From: a bacterium
GTDB taxonomy: Bacteria > SZUA-79 > Acidulodesulfobacterales > Acidulodesulfobacteraceae
NCBI GenBank assembly: GCA_021794335.1
Contig: JAJYQZ010000144.1
Coordinates: 1 to 11,072 of the forward strand
Length of the DNA: 11,072 bases
Direction: 5' to 3'
Shown here: positions 1 to 5,001 of the stretch, in pieces
Layout: each line of letters opens with the position of its first letter
How positions within the stretch are numbered: position 1 is the stretch's first letter
Position numbers and translations under genes: made by a program
The notes under the pieces: generated by a model
Told to the model about the DNA's origin: nothing
The model's input: the letters and a program-made list of their open reading frames with translations, nothing else
Database searches by the model: none

Positions 1-2
1 TC

Positions 3-260
3 GGTAAGATTATAGACCCGTCCGGCGGGCTTGATATAGGAATAAGCGGCAAATATACTCATCAAACTATTTATTCTGCGGAGCAGTACAGCAGTTTTAA
101 ACATGATTGGTCTAACGCTACCACCGTTGAAGCAAGAACGAACGTCTTAATGAAGACTTACAGCGAGGGCTTAAGCAATATCGATAATATGAATATATCC
201 GGAACGGAGAAAGCTGAGCTTAAAGCAAAGCTGCTGCAAGGGTTTTATGGAGCGGCTTAA
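3..260 (+). CDS. C-terminal end of an unrecognised protein (partial)
   Basis: An open frame enters from the left edge and stops at TAA 258-260, giving the last 85 residues. Visible parts are a glycine-rich start (PSGGLDIGISGKY), a middle with several Ser/Thr/Asn, and a helical end rich in Ala, Glu, Lys and Leu finishing GFYGAA. There are no cysteines and no membrane segment. It abuts the stop of the convergent - strand gene without any gap. I do not recognise the family. The element context would allow a structural or conjugation protein, but nothing in the visible part decides this. Transcription may run on through the convergent gene to the terminator at 675-710. Confidence 0.6.
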   Translation, partial: GKIIDPSGGLDIGISGKYTHQTIYSAEQYSSFKHDWSNATTVEARTNVLMKTYSEGLSNIDNMNISGTEKAELKAKLLQGFYGAA

Positions 261-626
261 TTAAACCGAGTCTGTTGGATCAGTGCCAAAAGGCCCACTT
301 CCATCTTGACCTGGTAAAGTACTATCTTCAAAAAAATCATTATCGGGAATTGTCCTAATCTTTTGTATCTCGTCCTGCAACTCTTGGTCGGTCATTTTTT
401 TCCGCCTGTAATATATCACTAATATCGCAATTACAAACGGTATGGGCGGAAGAATAAGTTGTAATAATTCGTTCGTATTCATATTGCCTCCTTGCAAAAT
501 TAAACTTCCTTCTATTAATAAAATTAAAATCAAAACGGCTATTAAAACGTTATAATCAAATTCTTTCTTTTTTTTCTTCTTCTTTTGAAATGGGTCGCCG
601 CCTTTATAATAATATTTATCACTCAT
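261..626 (-). CDS. Small two-helix membrane protein, unknown function
   Basis: A 121-aa protein if started at ATG 624-626, which follows an AAAGGGA ribosome-binding site. An in-frame ATG at 654-656 would add 10 residues but has no such site. Layout: a basic N-terminus with seven consecutive lysines (about residues 15-21), a hydrophobic helix (about 26-44, VLIAVLILILLIEGSLIL), a short Asn-rich linker, a second helix with two prolines (about 53-71), a basic RRKK stop, and a soluble acidic tail ending GTDPTDSV. The charge pattern suggests a small inner-membrane protein. I do not recognise the family. A second in-frame ATG (480-482) has its own AAGGAGG, so a 73-aa one-helix product may also be made. 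A good promoter lies upstream at 708-736. Confidence 0.65.
   Translation of the reverse strand: MSDKYYYKGGDPFQKKKKKKKEFDYNVLIAVLILILLIEGSLILQGGNMNTNELLQLILPPIPFVIAILVIYYRRKKMTDQELQDEIQKIRTIPDNDFFEDSTLPGQDGSGPFGTDPTDSV
480..493 (-). promoter_or_regulatory. Internal ribosome-binding site and in-frame start
   Basis: On the - strand AAGGAGG (487-493) lies 4 nt before ATG (480-482), inside and in frame with the membrane-protein gene. Its product would be MNTNELLQ... to the same stop (261), 73 aa, with only the second membrane helix. This site is stronger than the one at the upstream start. It may mark a nested short isoform, or be chance, because the site encodes Leu-Gln-Gly-Gly in the longer protein. 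Confidence 0.4.
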
Positions 627-674
627 TTTTTTAATCCCTTTCGCCCTTAACCTCATCGGGCAATTAATTTAACC

Positions 675-710
675 GCCTCTATTACCTTTAGTAGAGGCTT
701 CTTTTTATTT
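675..710 (+). terminator. Rho-independent terminator, + strand
   Basis: GCCTCTATTA (675-684) pairs with TAGTAGAGGC (689-698), with one T-G pair and a CCTT loop, and is followed by TTCTTTTTATTT. The T-run is on the + strand, so it would end transcripts coming from the left edge. On the - strand the same hairpin falls just after the predicted start of the membrane-protein transcript and would form a 5' stem. Confidence 0.7.
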
Positions 711-736
711 ATACAACTAAAAATATTAAAAGTCAA
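708..736 (-). promoter_or_regulatory. Promoter for the - strand membrane-protein gene
   Basis: On the - strand, -35 TTGACT (731-736) and -10 TATAAA (708-713) are 17 bp apart. The predicted start is near 701. This would give a short leader that begins with the 675-698 hairpin before the gene. Confidence 0.6.
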
Positions 737-867
737 ATCAAAGGGCTAAAAAAGGCAAAATTGGAAGGATTTTAAAGGCGTAAAAAAGGTAGAAAAAGGT
801 TAGCGGAAATTTTGATTGTGTCTCAATCCCTTATAAATCAGGGAAATATTCTAACCTTACCTTTTGT

Positions 868-976
868 AAGTAGTTGTAATTATTAATTTATTTTATCAAT
901 TTTCCGTAATGTCTAAGTTATCCACAACTTATCTACAGTTTTTGAATGTCAAAGAGCAATAATTTTTAACGTTAAA
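868..976. other. Candidate origin: tandem DnaA boxes beside an AT-rich tract
   Basis: TTATCCACA (918-926) is the exact consensus DnaA 9-mer. TTATCTACA (929-937) differs by one base and sits 11 bp further on, one helical turn, in the same orientation. To the left (868-903) the DNA is almost pure A/T and could be an unwinding region. To the right is a perfect 12-bp palindrome TTTAACGTTAAA (965-976). The whole interval 657-1015 is gene-free. Besides the terminator and promoter, it holds an 8-bp inverted repeat AAGGTTAG / CTAACCTT (796-803, 851-858). No initiator gene is visible here, so this could be a plasmid or phage origin, or chance in AT-rich DNA. Confidence 0.4.
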
Positions 977-1015
977 GCTATTATATAACTGCGTTTCCTT
1001 TAAATCGTTATGATT

Positions 1016-1888
1016 TTATTTAAAAAATTCATCTTGCCCAAAAAATCTTATATTATTAGTTCTTGTAATTGGCGGCGAGATTAATAAACCTCTCCATTGC
1101 CAAATAGTTTGTTTTTTATAACCAAGATTTTGTGATAAGTTATTTTTTATAATTTTCCATGCAGGCATTAACTTATTGTAGCAGTTTAAATAATTAAAAC
1201 AATCAGTTGCTACGCAAGATGCGCAATAAAACTGATAGTTTTCATAAATCTTATTTATAATCCCACCTAAAACATCCGCTAAACGGATTGAATAAACTAT
1301 ATTTTTTCTTATATCAGTTTTAGATATAAAATTAGGGTTTGAAATATTGATATTAAATTTTTTTACCGTAGATAATGTATCGTTTAAATCTTTTATGAAT
1401 TCTTTACTGTTATTATCTATATACCAATTCACGTTAAATATGATTTTATGCTTAACTTGAAAATGAAGATTATTAACAAATGGCATTATTCTATTAAGAA
1501 TAATTCTATAACTGTCTTTTGTATAATATTTTATTTGTTTAAGGTCTTTTTTTCTCTCTCTCTGGTAGCATATTGAATTTTTATCTACAATTACTACACT
1601 TAATAAAAATAGTAAGTTGTTTTCTTTTATTTTATTAAAAAAAGTAATAATAAAATTGTTTAATTTATCAAAATCATTTTTATATTGAAGTTTTTTCCAC
1701 TCTTTAAGTCCATGTCCGAAGGCTTTTATGCTGGATTTATGTGCAATCCTTACTATTGCTTCAAAATTATCCTGTATTGTTAAAAAGCTTACTACTAAAT
1801 AATTTTTACTTGCGTTAGTTAGATAAGAAGGTCCAATATCTCCTGATTCATCCGATATTAGAATAAGATTTTTATTTTTTACGCGCAT
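1016..1888 (-). CDS. DUF3800 domain protein
   Basis: A 290-aa protein with the hallmark N-terminal SDESGDIG (residues 12-19), a central hydrophobic strand ending VVIVDK (98-103), WYIDN (155-159), and a C-terminal RLADVLGGI (202-210). This DESGD ... ADxLxG pattern is that of DUF3800. The family is of unsettled function, is often carried on mobile elements, and its conserved acidic residues (here D13, E14, D205) suggest an RNase-H-like metal site; that link is inference. Start ATG 1886-1888 lacks an obvious Shine-Dalgarno site. No membrane segment is seen. Base composition is more A/T-rich than the right-hand operon, with many Asn, Lys and Ile, which suggests separate acquisition. It lies just downstream of a promoter and structured RNA (1908-2028) on the same strand, so the two are probably one unit. 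Confidence 0.85.
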   Translation of the reverse strand: MRVKNKNLILISDESGDIGPSYLTNASKNYLVVSFLTIQDNFEAIVRIAHKSSIKAFGHGLKEWKKLQYKNDFDKLNNFIITFFNKIKENNLLFLLSVVIVDKNSICYQRERKKDLKQIKYYTKDSYRIILNRIMPFVNNLHFQVKHKIIFNVNWYIDNNSKEFIKDLNDTLSTVKKFNINISNPNFISKTDIRKNIVYSIRLADVLGGIINKIYENYQFYCASCVATDCFNYLNCYNKLMPAWKIIKNNLSQNLGYKKQTIWQWRGLLISPPITRTNNIRFFGQDEFFK

Positions 1889-1907
1889 TATATGTCAAAA
1901 TTACAAT

Positions 1908-1993
1908 AAAAAAAGCTCGTCTAACCACCAATCGGCAGCTGTACTCCCAAAAGGGAGCCGGCGACGAGCTTTAAAATCTTTTTATCTTTATTT
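1908..1993 (-). ncRNA. Structured leader RNA of the DUF3800 gene
   Basis: On the - strand a perfect 10-bp stem closes the element: AAAGCTCGTC (1963-1972) pairs with GACGAGCTTT (1912-1921). Inside is a 5-bp hairpin CTCCC-TTTT-GGGAG (1944-1957), extended by CCG/CGG pairing (1958-1960 with 1933-1935), plus about 11 unpaired bases carrying GGTGGTTA. The 3' side runs into seven U, so it can act as a terminator. Transcription from the promoter at 2000-2028 would give an RNA of about 86 nt, ending some 20 nt before the DUF3800 start codon. From memory, several structured RNA motifs named after DUF3800 are known next to such genes; I cannot test whether this is one. It may be a free small RNA, an attenuator, or an RNA partner of the protein. 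Confidence 0.6.
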
Positions 1994-1999
1994 ACATTA

Positions 2000-2028
2000 A
2001 TTATATAAGAATATTTTTAAAAAAACAA
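2000..2028 (-). promoter_or_regulatory. Promoter for the structured RNA and DUF3800 gene
   Basis: On the - strand -35 TTGTTT (2023-2028) and -10 TATAAT (2000-2005) are exactly 17 bp apart. The predicted start is near 1993, about 20 nt before the base of the hairpin RNA. Confidence 0.65.
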
Positions 2029-2059
2029 CAAAAATTTTTAAAATTTTTCTTTTTTTATT

Positions 2060-2238
2060 TTAATAAATTATTGTAACGTTAGCATAACGCAACCGGTTAC
2101 TAAAATCTTCTTTAATTAAATTGCTTATTGTTTTTTGCGATAAATTCACCGCTTCCGCTATTTCTTCCTGAGTATAGCAGGCAAGAAGTATTCTTTTAAA
2201 AACCGCCGTATTTTCGTTTTAAAGCCTTTTATTTTCAT
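2060..2238 (-). pseudogene. Broken helix-turn-helix gene remnant
   Basis: A stop-to-stop - strand frame (2218 to stop 2060-2062) reads TAVFKRILLACYTQEEIAEA, then VNLSQKTISNLIKEDF. The TQEEIAEAVNLSQKTISNLI part is a clear helix-turn-helix of the sort in ParB-like and methyltransferase-linked regulators. It has no start codon. The nearest candidate ATG (2236-2238, MKIKGFKTK) is in another frame, so at least one frameshift is needed. After the recognition helix the frame ends within 16 codons in poly-T DNA. I read it as a remnant whose 3' part was lost, possibly when the DUF3800 unit arrived next to it. Confidence 0.5.
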
Positions 2239-2351
2239 TTTAGGTATAAAACCATTAACCTTTTTGAAAAAAGGCAAAATAGGGCAAAAAAGCCCCTGCC
2301 TTTAGGCGTGGATATAAACGCACGTCGTTTACGTAAGGCAATAAGTTTTTC

Positions 2352-2380
2352 TTGTTTCTATTTTCATAATTTTGTATAAT
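2352..2380 (+). promoter_or_regulatory. Promoter inside the IS remnant
   Basis: TTGTTT (2352-2357) and TATAAT (2375-2380) with a 17-bp spacer. The predicted start is near 2387. It would transcribe the tnpB remnant, the right-end hairpins and probably the reading frames that follow up to 3978. Confidence 0.6.
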
Positions 2381-2387
2381 ATACATA

Positions 2388-2605
2388 TATCGTTATTTGA
2401 TAATTAATATGCGGTTCTGCGAAGTCTATGGGTTCGCAGGTAAAATTAATTCCCAAAAAATGCGAAAGAAGCTGTAATGGCTCATCGCTATAAATTATAT
2501 AGAGAAGGGACATCTTCTCTCGGAGTAGGCAGAGTAAGACGGATTAGTTCCGCATCTGCCGTTGATACCGGAATCCCCTTGCTTTAGCAATGGGGAGTAT
2601 GTCAA
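2388..2605 (+). ncRNA. Probable omega-RNA scaffold of the TnpB remnant
   Basis: TnpB guide RNAs normally come from the 3' end of tnpB plus the right end, with the guide just beyond it. Here that region is kept behind a promoter and holds four hairpins in a row: CTGCGAA/TTCGCAG (2418-2439), AGAGAAG/CTTCTCT (2501-2520), GGCAGA/TCTGCC around CGGA/TCCG (2528-2560), and the right-end CCCCTTGC stem (2575-2595). The guide would start near 2603-2606, in the neighbouring reading frame. The exact 5' end and activity are unknown, and no intact TnpB is in the window. Confidence 0.4.
2407..2587 (+). pseudogene. tnpB: TnpB C-terminal fragment, frameshifted
   Basis: Two frames join across the A-run 2455-2460. 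The first reads ICGSAKSMGSQVKLIPK and the second NAKEAVMAHRYKLYREG, then TSSLGVGRVRRISS and ASAVDTGIPLL, stop TAG 2585-2587. Deleting one A restores a single frame. The end -TGIPLL falls on the right-end hairpin, as TnpB C-termini of IS605-type elements typically do (GGAATCCCC encodes GIP). The RuvC core and zinc finger are absent, so no nuclease can be made from it. Confidence 0.55.
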
Positions 2606-2621
2606 ATCTTATGCATTATCA

Positions 2622-2882
2622 ATGATATGCCTTAAATCAAACGGTTGTCTTTATGCGTTTAATTATAACGAAGACCAAAGAATTTTAGGCTATGATACTA
2701 AACATAAAGAGACGTTGGGTCCATGTCATAAGCATTGCATATTAAGAAATGCCGAACCTATAGATTTAAAAGAATGCGGGTTTTTAAATATTTTAAATAG
2801 GTTTTGCGAAGAAATGTCTCTTATTGCGGAAGAACTAGGGTATAAAAACCCGCTTATGAATATTATTCAAGAGGATACGTAA
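2622..2882 (+). CDS. Hypothetical protein, possibly N-terminally truncated by the IS remnant
   Basis: From ATG 2622 the product is 86 aa: MICLKSNGCLYAFNYNEDQR... ending NIIQEDT. It has six cysteines, including a CHKHC cluster (about residues 35-39) and single Cys near the N-terminus, after LKE and in FCEEM, so metal binding is possible but unproven. The open frame reaches back through the transposon right end to TTG 2562, but those codons are transposon sequence. No Shine-Dalgarno site precedes 2622 or 2562. The original gene therefore probably began upstream and lost its start at the insertion. The stop lies 3 nt before the next gene, so they were likely co-transcribed. I do not recognise the family. 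Confidence 0.5.
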   Translation: MICLKSNGCLYAFNYNEDQRILGYDTKHKETLGPCHKHCILRNAEPIDLKECGFLNILNRFCEEMSLIAEELGYKNPLMNIIQEDT

Positions 2883-2885
2883 TAA

Positions 2886-3725
2886 ATGGAAGTTGAAATT
2901 AGAACCGGTAATTTTGGCGACTGGTATAAAAAGGCTGCGGAAATTGCAAATGTCGCCGATTCAAGAAAAAAAACAAATCTTAAATCTTCGAAATATACTC
3001 TTATCTTAGAAAGCGAAGACGACGTGAACGACGCCTACGCGTCCGCTTTTTTGCATCGCTACTATCCTAAATCTTTCAATTGGTATCCATCCTTTAAAAA
3101 TCCCAATACCGATCCGTTATATGGATTTAACGAAGAAAATATCGGGAAAATATCTTCGGGACTTACGATGATGGATGAACCGTGGGTGAGAAGGATAAAA
3201 GAAGGTGGCGTAGATACTATAGGAACTTTTGTTATGAACCAGATAGAAAAAGTGATTATTTTTTTGTTAATGCTTCGGTTACCTATGGAACACCTTGCTT
3301 TCTTAATTAAGTGGACAGGAAATCCCTCAGAAATCAAGATAATCGACGATAATAAAATTCTCTATAGATTTATTAGGAAAATAAAACTTAATGAATTTCA
3401 AGAATTCGCTACTGAGATTATAATGGAACAATCCGAGTCTCCAAAACTTGATATTGCCAAAAAAATTATGAAAAACGGCGGAAAGATATTATTTGCTACT
3501 CCTACAACAGTAAGGTCGCATTCTGCGTTAATAGCCGCTAAAGACTTGAATAATATTCCCGGAATGTCTTTCGACGAACTTGAATTGGATTATCGAATAC
3601 CAAACAATCATAATCATGGAAAAGTCTTCTCCGATAATGATATTAAATCAATTAATTGGGAAAATATGGTAACGCTTCCATTTGGATATCAAAGACAGAA
3701 TTTCGTTACTGCTTCCGGTAAGTAA
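2886..3725 (+). CDS. Unrecognised 279-aa protein, probably truncated by a frameshift
   Basis: Start ATG 2886 follows GAGG (2871-2874) and the TAATAA after the previous gene. The protein is soluble and mixed alpha/beta: SKYTLILESEDDVNDAYASA near residues 35-54, an aromatic FNWYPSF stretch, a hydrophobic helix EKVIIFLLMLRLPMEHLAFL (about 121-140), then a GGKILFATPTTVRSHSALIA segment (198-217) and IPNNHNHGK. I see no Walker, nuclease or HTH motif. The reading stops at TAA 3723-3725, inside a tandem GTAA repeat. Removing one repeat unit gives SGNRKPHIYYK... and continues in frame to 3978, for about 361 aa in total. I therefore think the intact gene spans 2886-3978. Function unknown. Confidence 0.6.
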   Translation: MEVEIRTGNFGDWYKKAAEIANVADSRKKTNLKSSKYTLILESEDDVNDAYASAFLHRYYPKSFNWYPSFKNPNTDPLYGFNEENIGKISSGLTMMDEPWVRRIKEGGVDTIGTFVMNQIEKVIIFLLMLRLPMEHLAFLIKWTGNPSEIKIIDDNKILYRFIRKIKLNEFQEFATEIIMEQSESPKLDIAKKIMKNGGKILFATPTTVRSHSALIAAKDLNNIPGMSFDELELDYRIPNNHNHGKVFSDNDIKSINWENMVTLPFGYQRQNFVTASGK

Positions 3726-3978
3726 TCGGAAGCCTCACATATACTATAAAATAGATTATATACAAAAACATTCGGAAAAGGATATTTGGATTATTCTTCA
3801 TTATACAGCGCCGATAGAAAAATTTGTTTTTATAAAAGCGGACTTAAAGAAATCTTATAAAACCTCTTCTGAAGTAATTAAACAGGCTACGGAATATTAT
3901 ATTGAATTCCATCAAAGCGATACAGAAGTAAAATCGTTAGAGGAATTTTCTTTATATCTAAAAAATAAAATAAAATAG
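3682..3978 (+). CDS. Downstream frame, likely the displaced C-terminus of the preceding gene
   Basis: This frame (98 aa if read from TTG 3682) has no ATG and no Shine-Dalgarno site. Its convincing part is KPHIYYKIDYIQKHSEKDIW... to SLEEFSLYLKNKIK, a compact alpha/beta stretch of about 84 residues. It overlaps the preceding gene by 44 nt in another frame. The GTAA duplication at 3718-3725 explains the break: with one copy the two frames fuse. If instead it is expressed alone, TTG 3682 would be the start. No function recognised. Confidence 0.45.
   Translation: MDIKDRISLLLPVSNRKPHIYYKIDYIQKHSEKDIWIILHYTAPIEKFVFIKADLKKSYKTSSEVIKQATEYYIEFHQSDTEVKSLEEFSLYLKNKIK
3718..3725 (+). repeat. Tandem GTAA duplication that causes the frameshift
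   Basis: GTAA (3718-3721) is immediately repeated (3722-3725). The second copy supplies the TAA stop. Losing either copy changes GGT-AAG-TAA to GGT-AAT-CGG and restores the frame, the usual result of replication slippage. Confidence 0.6.
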
Positions 3979-4050
3979 TTAAATTAAATTCAAAAAAAAT
4001 AATAATTTTTCTTTTGCAAAAGTATAAATCAATCAAGATATAAAAAATAC

Positions 4051-4078
4051 TTGACAAGATATTTTCGTATGCTATAAT
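4051..4078 (+). promoter_or_regulatory. Main promoter of the leader RNA and right-hand operon
   Basis: Perfect -35 TTGACA (4051-4056) and perfect -10 TATAAT (4073-4078) with a 16-bp spacer. The predicted start is near 4085. It is the strongest promoter in the window and the only strong one I see ahead of the SSB-ERF-helicase genes. Confidence 0.8.
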
Positions 4079-4084
4079 AAAATT

Positions 4085-4762
4085 ATTAATAGCGTGCGGT
4101 ATATTTTATTAATTTGTCCTTTAAGGTGAATACCTTAGACATTTTATATAAAATATATGACTTGCATATTTTAATTGCTTATAAATTTATATATAGTGAT
4201 TAAAACAAATTCTAAGGAAAGACTTACATCTCCTTAGTCTTAGAAATTGCGTGTAAGCGCCTTATTTTAATTTCGTTTTATTTTACAGGACAACTCTGTC
4301 CAAAAATCCAATTATTTAAAAAATTTCTTAAAATTTAATTTATTTATTTTTATGCCTGTTTTCAGGTGTAGGAATATTTTTATTTTTTTAGGATTTTAAT
4401 TTGCCAATCTGACAGTCAAGAAATTAAGAACTTCTTAGGAGGTGATTTAAGATTTCTTGGCTCTTACCAATATATCTCGCTTGACGGGAATACCGTCGTT
4501 TAGGGGTGAATGCCGTCACGGCTTCGGAATGTTAATTAATAATATAAGTATATCTCTTGGTTTATATCAAGTCAAGGGATAAATTTAAAAACTTATAAAG
4601 TTAATTATGCCGACGCCCCTAAATCCCCGCTTTAAAAAAGCGAGAAAGCGATAAAAAAATAAAAAATCAAACAAAGTTTTGCCTTTAAAAATTGTATGGG
4701 AATATTCAAAATTTCCCGTCCCCTTCGATGAGGGAGCGGTTTTTAAGGCAAGAAAACATAAT
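4085..4762 (+). ncRNA. Long structured leader / candidate large non-coding RNA
   Basis: About 680 nt with no convincing gene, between the consensus promoter and a strong terminator. Hairpins in order: TTTAAGGT/ACCTTAGA (4120-4139); CTAAGGA/TCCTTAG (4212-4237) competing with TTCTA-AGACT/AGTCT-TAGAA; GGACA/TGTCC (4288-4301); CCTG/CAGG (4355-4366); CAAGAAAT/ATTTCTTG (4417-4459) enclosing GGAGGTGAT; GACGG/CCGTC (4483-4497); GCCG/CGGC (4512-4522); TATCTCTTG/CAAGGGATA (4551-4581); CGCTTT/AAAGCG (4628-4642). TTTAGGGG (4499-4506) pairs at long range with CCCCTAAA (4616-4623). Last comes a three-way junction closed by a 12-bp stem (4679-4691 with 4740-4751), with arms GGGAA/TTCCC and CCCT/AGGG. I recognise no known riboswitch. 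A 41-codon frame from TTG 4457 is the best coding option and is weak. Confidence 0.5.
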
Positions 4763-4816
4763 AAAAACCCTTGAATTTTTAAGCCTAAGGCTTAATTAAC
4801 AAGGGTTTTTTAATTT
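4763..4816 (+). terminator. Terminator at the end of the leader
   Basis: AAAAACCCTTG (4763-4773) pairs with CAAGGGTTTTT (4800-4810). An inner AAGCC/GGCTT stem (4781-4785, 4789-4793) and a T-run close it. It stands before the whole operon, so it either ends a free leader RNA or must be read through for the genes to be expressed. Confidence 0.75.
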
Positions 4817-4836
4817 AACTAAAAAGGAGATTAATT

Positions 4837-4938
4837 ATGGAGACCATTAAAACAAATTTTGTAGGAATTGCATTAATTTTATTTGATGTAAGCATTGTTT
4901 TATCAAATACTTATCAATTAATTAACGCAATTCACTAA
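4837..4938 (+). CDS. 33-aa single-helix membrane microprotein
   Basis: ATG 4837 follows AAAAAGGAGATTAATT, a strong ribosome-binding site at good spacing. The product starts METIKTNFVG, then a hydrophobic stretch (about residues 8-22, FVGIALILFDVSIVL) and a polar tail ending NAIH. It fits one membrane helix with a short cytoplasmic N-terminus. It sits between the leader terminator and ssb, first in the operon. Function unknown. The size and hydrophobicity resemble small membrane toxins or modulators, but no antisense RNA has been shown here. A second such microprotein occurs at 6342. Confidence 0.5.
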   Translation: METIKTNFVGIALILFDVSIVLSNTYQLINAIH

Positions 4939-4975
4939 AATTCACTAATTCATTTAACAAAATTAACTTTAAAAT

Positions 4976-4987
4976 GCCCAAAAGGGC
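4976..4987 (+). promoter_or_regulatory. Small hairpin touching the ssb ribosome-binding site
   Basis: GCCC-AAAA-GGGC (4976-4987) ends directly before AAAGGAG (4988-4994). It is too short and lacks a T-run for termination, but could affect access of ribosomes to ssb. Confidence 0.35.
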
Positions 4988-5001
4988 AAAGGAGATTTAA
5001 A

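Larger units (their letters stand above)
2282..2605 (+). mobile_element. Internally deleted IS200/IS605-family (TnpB) element
   Basis: The left end has GGGC-AAAAAA-GCCC (2282-2295), CCCCTGCC-TTTA-GGCGTGG, and TAAACG-CACGT-CGTTTA (2315-2331). The right end is the classic CCCC-TTGC-TTTA-GCAA-T-GGGG hairpin (2575-2595) followed by AGTATGTCAA. The middle keeps a promoter and the last ~60 codons of TnpB. Most of tnpB and any tnpA are gone, so it is a non-autonomous remnant. The family gives no target duplication and uses subterminal hairpins, which fits. The left boundary is approximate. The right boundary is probably at TCAA (2602-2605). It lies directly against the next reading frame and may have removed or replaced that gene's start. 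Confidence 0.6.

Noticed and set aside
657..1015. CRISPR array or iterons among the AAAAGG-type repeats
   Set aside because: Repeats are short, irregular and A-rich, with no constant unit length or spacer.
3062..3337. - strand open frame of 91 codons
   Set aside because: Lies inside the + strand 279-aa gene, with no ribosome-binding site and no recognisable content.
4481..4525. Second IS605-like right end (GGAAT ... TTTAG ... GGGTGAAT) in the leader
   Set aside because: Resembles the right end at 2570-2605 only loosely; the CCCC/GGGG stem is missing and no TnpB sequence is convincing upstream.
4677..4756. Hammerhead-like words (GTC, GATGAG, GAAAAC) in the three-way junction
   Set aside because: The conserved core order and stem placement of a hammerhead ribozyme are not met; only short words match.
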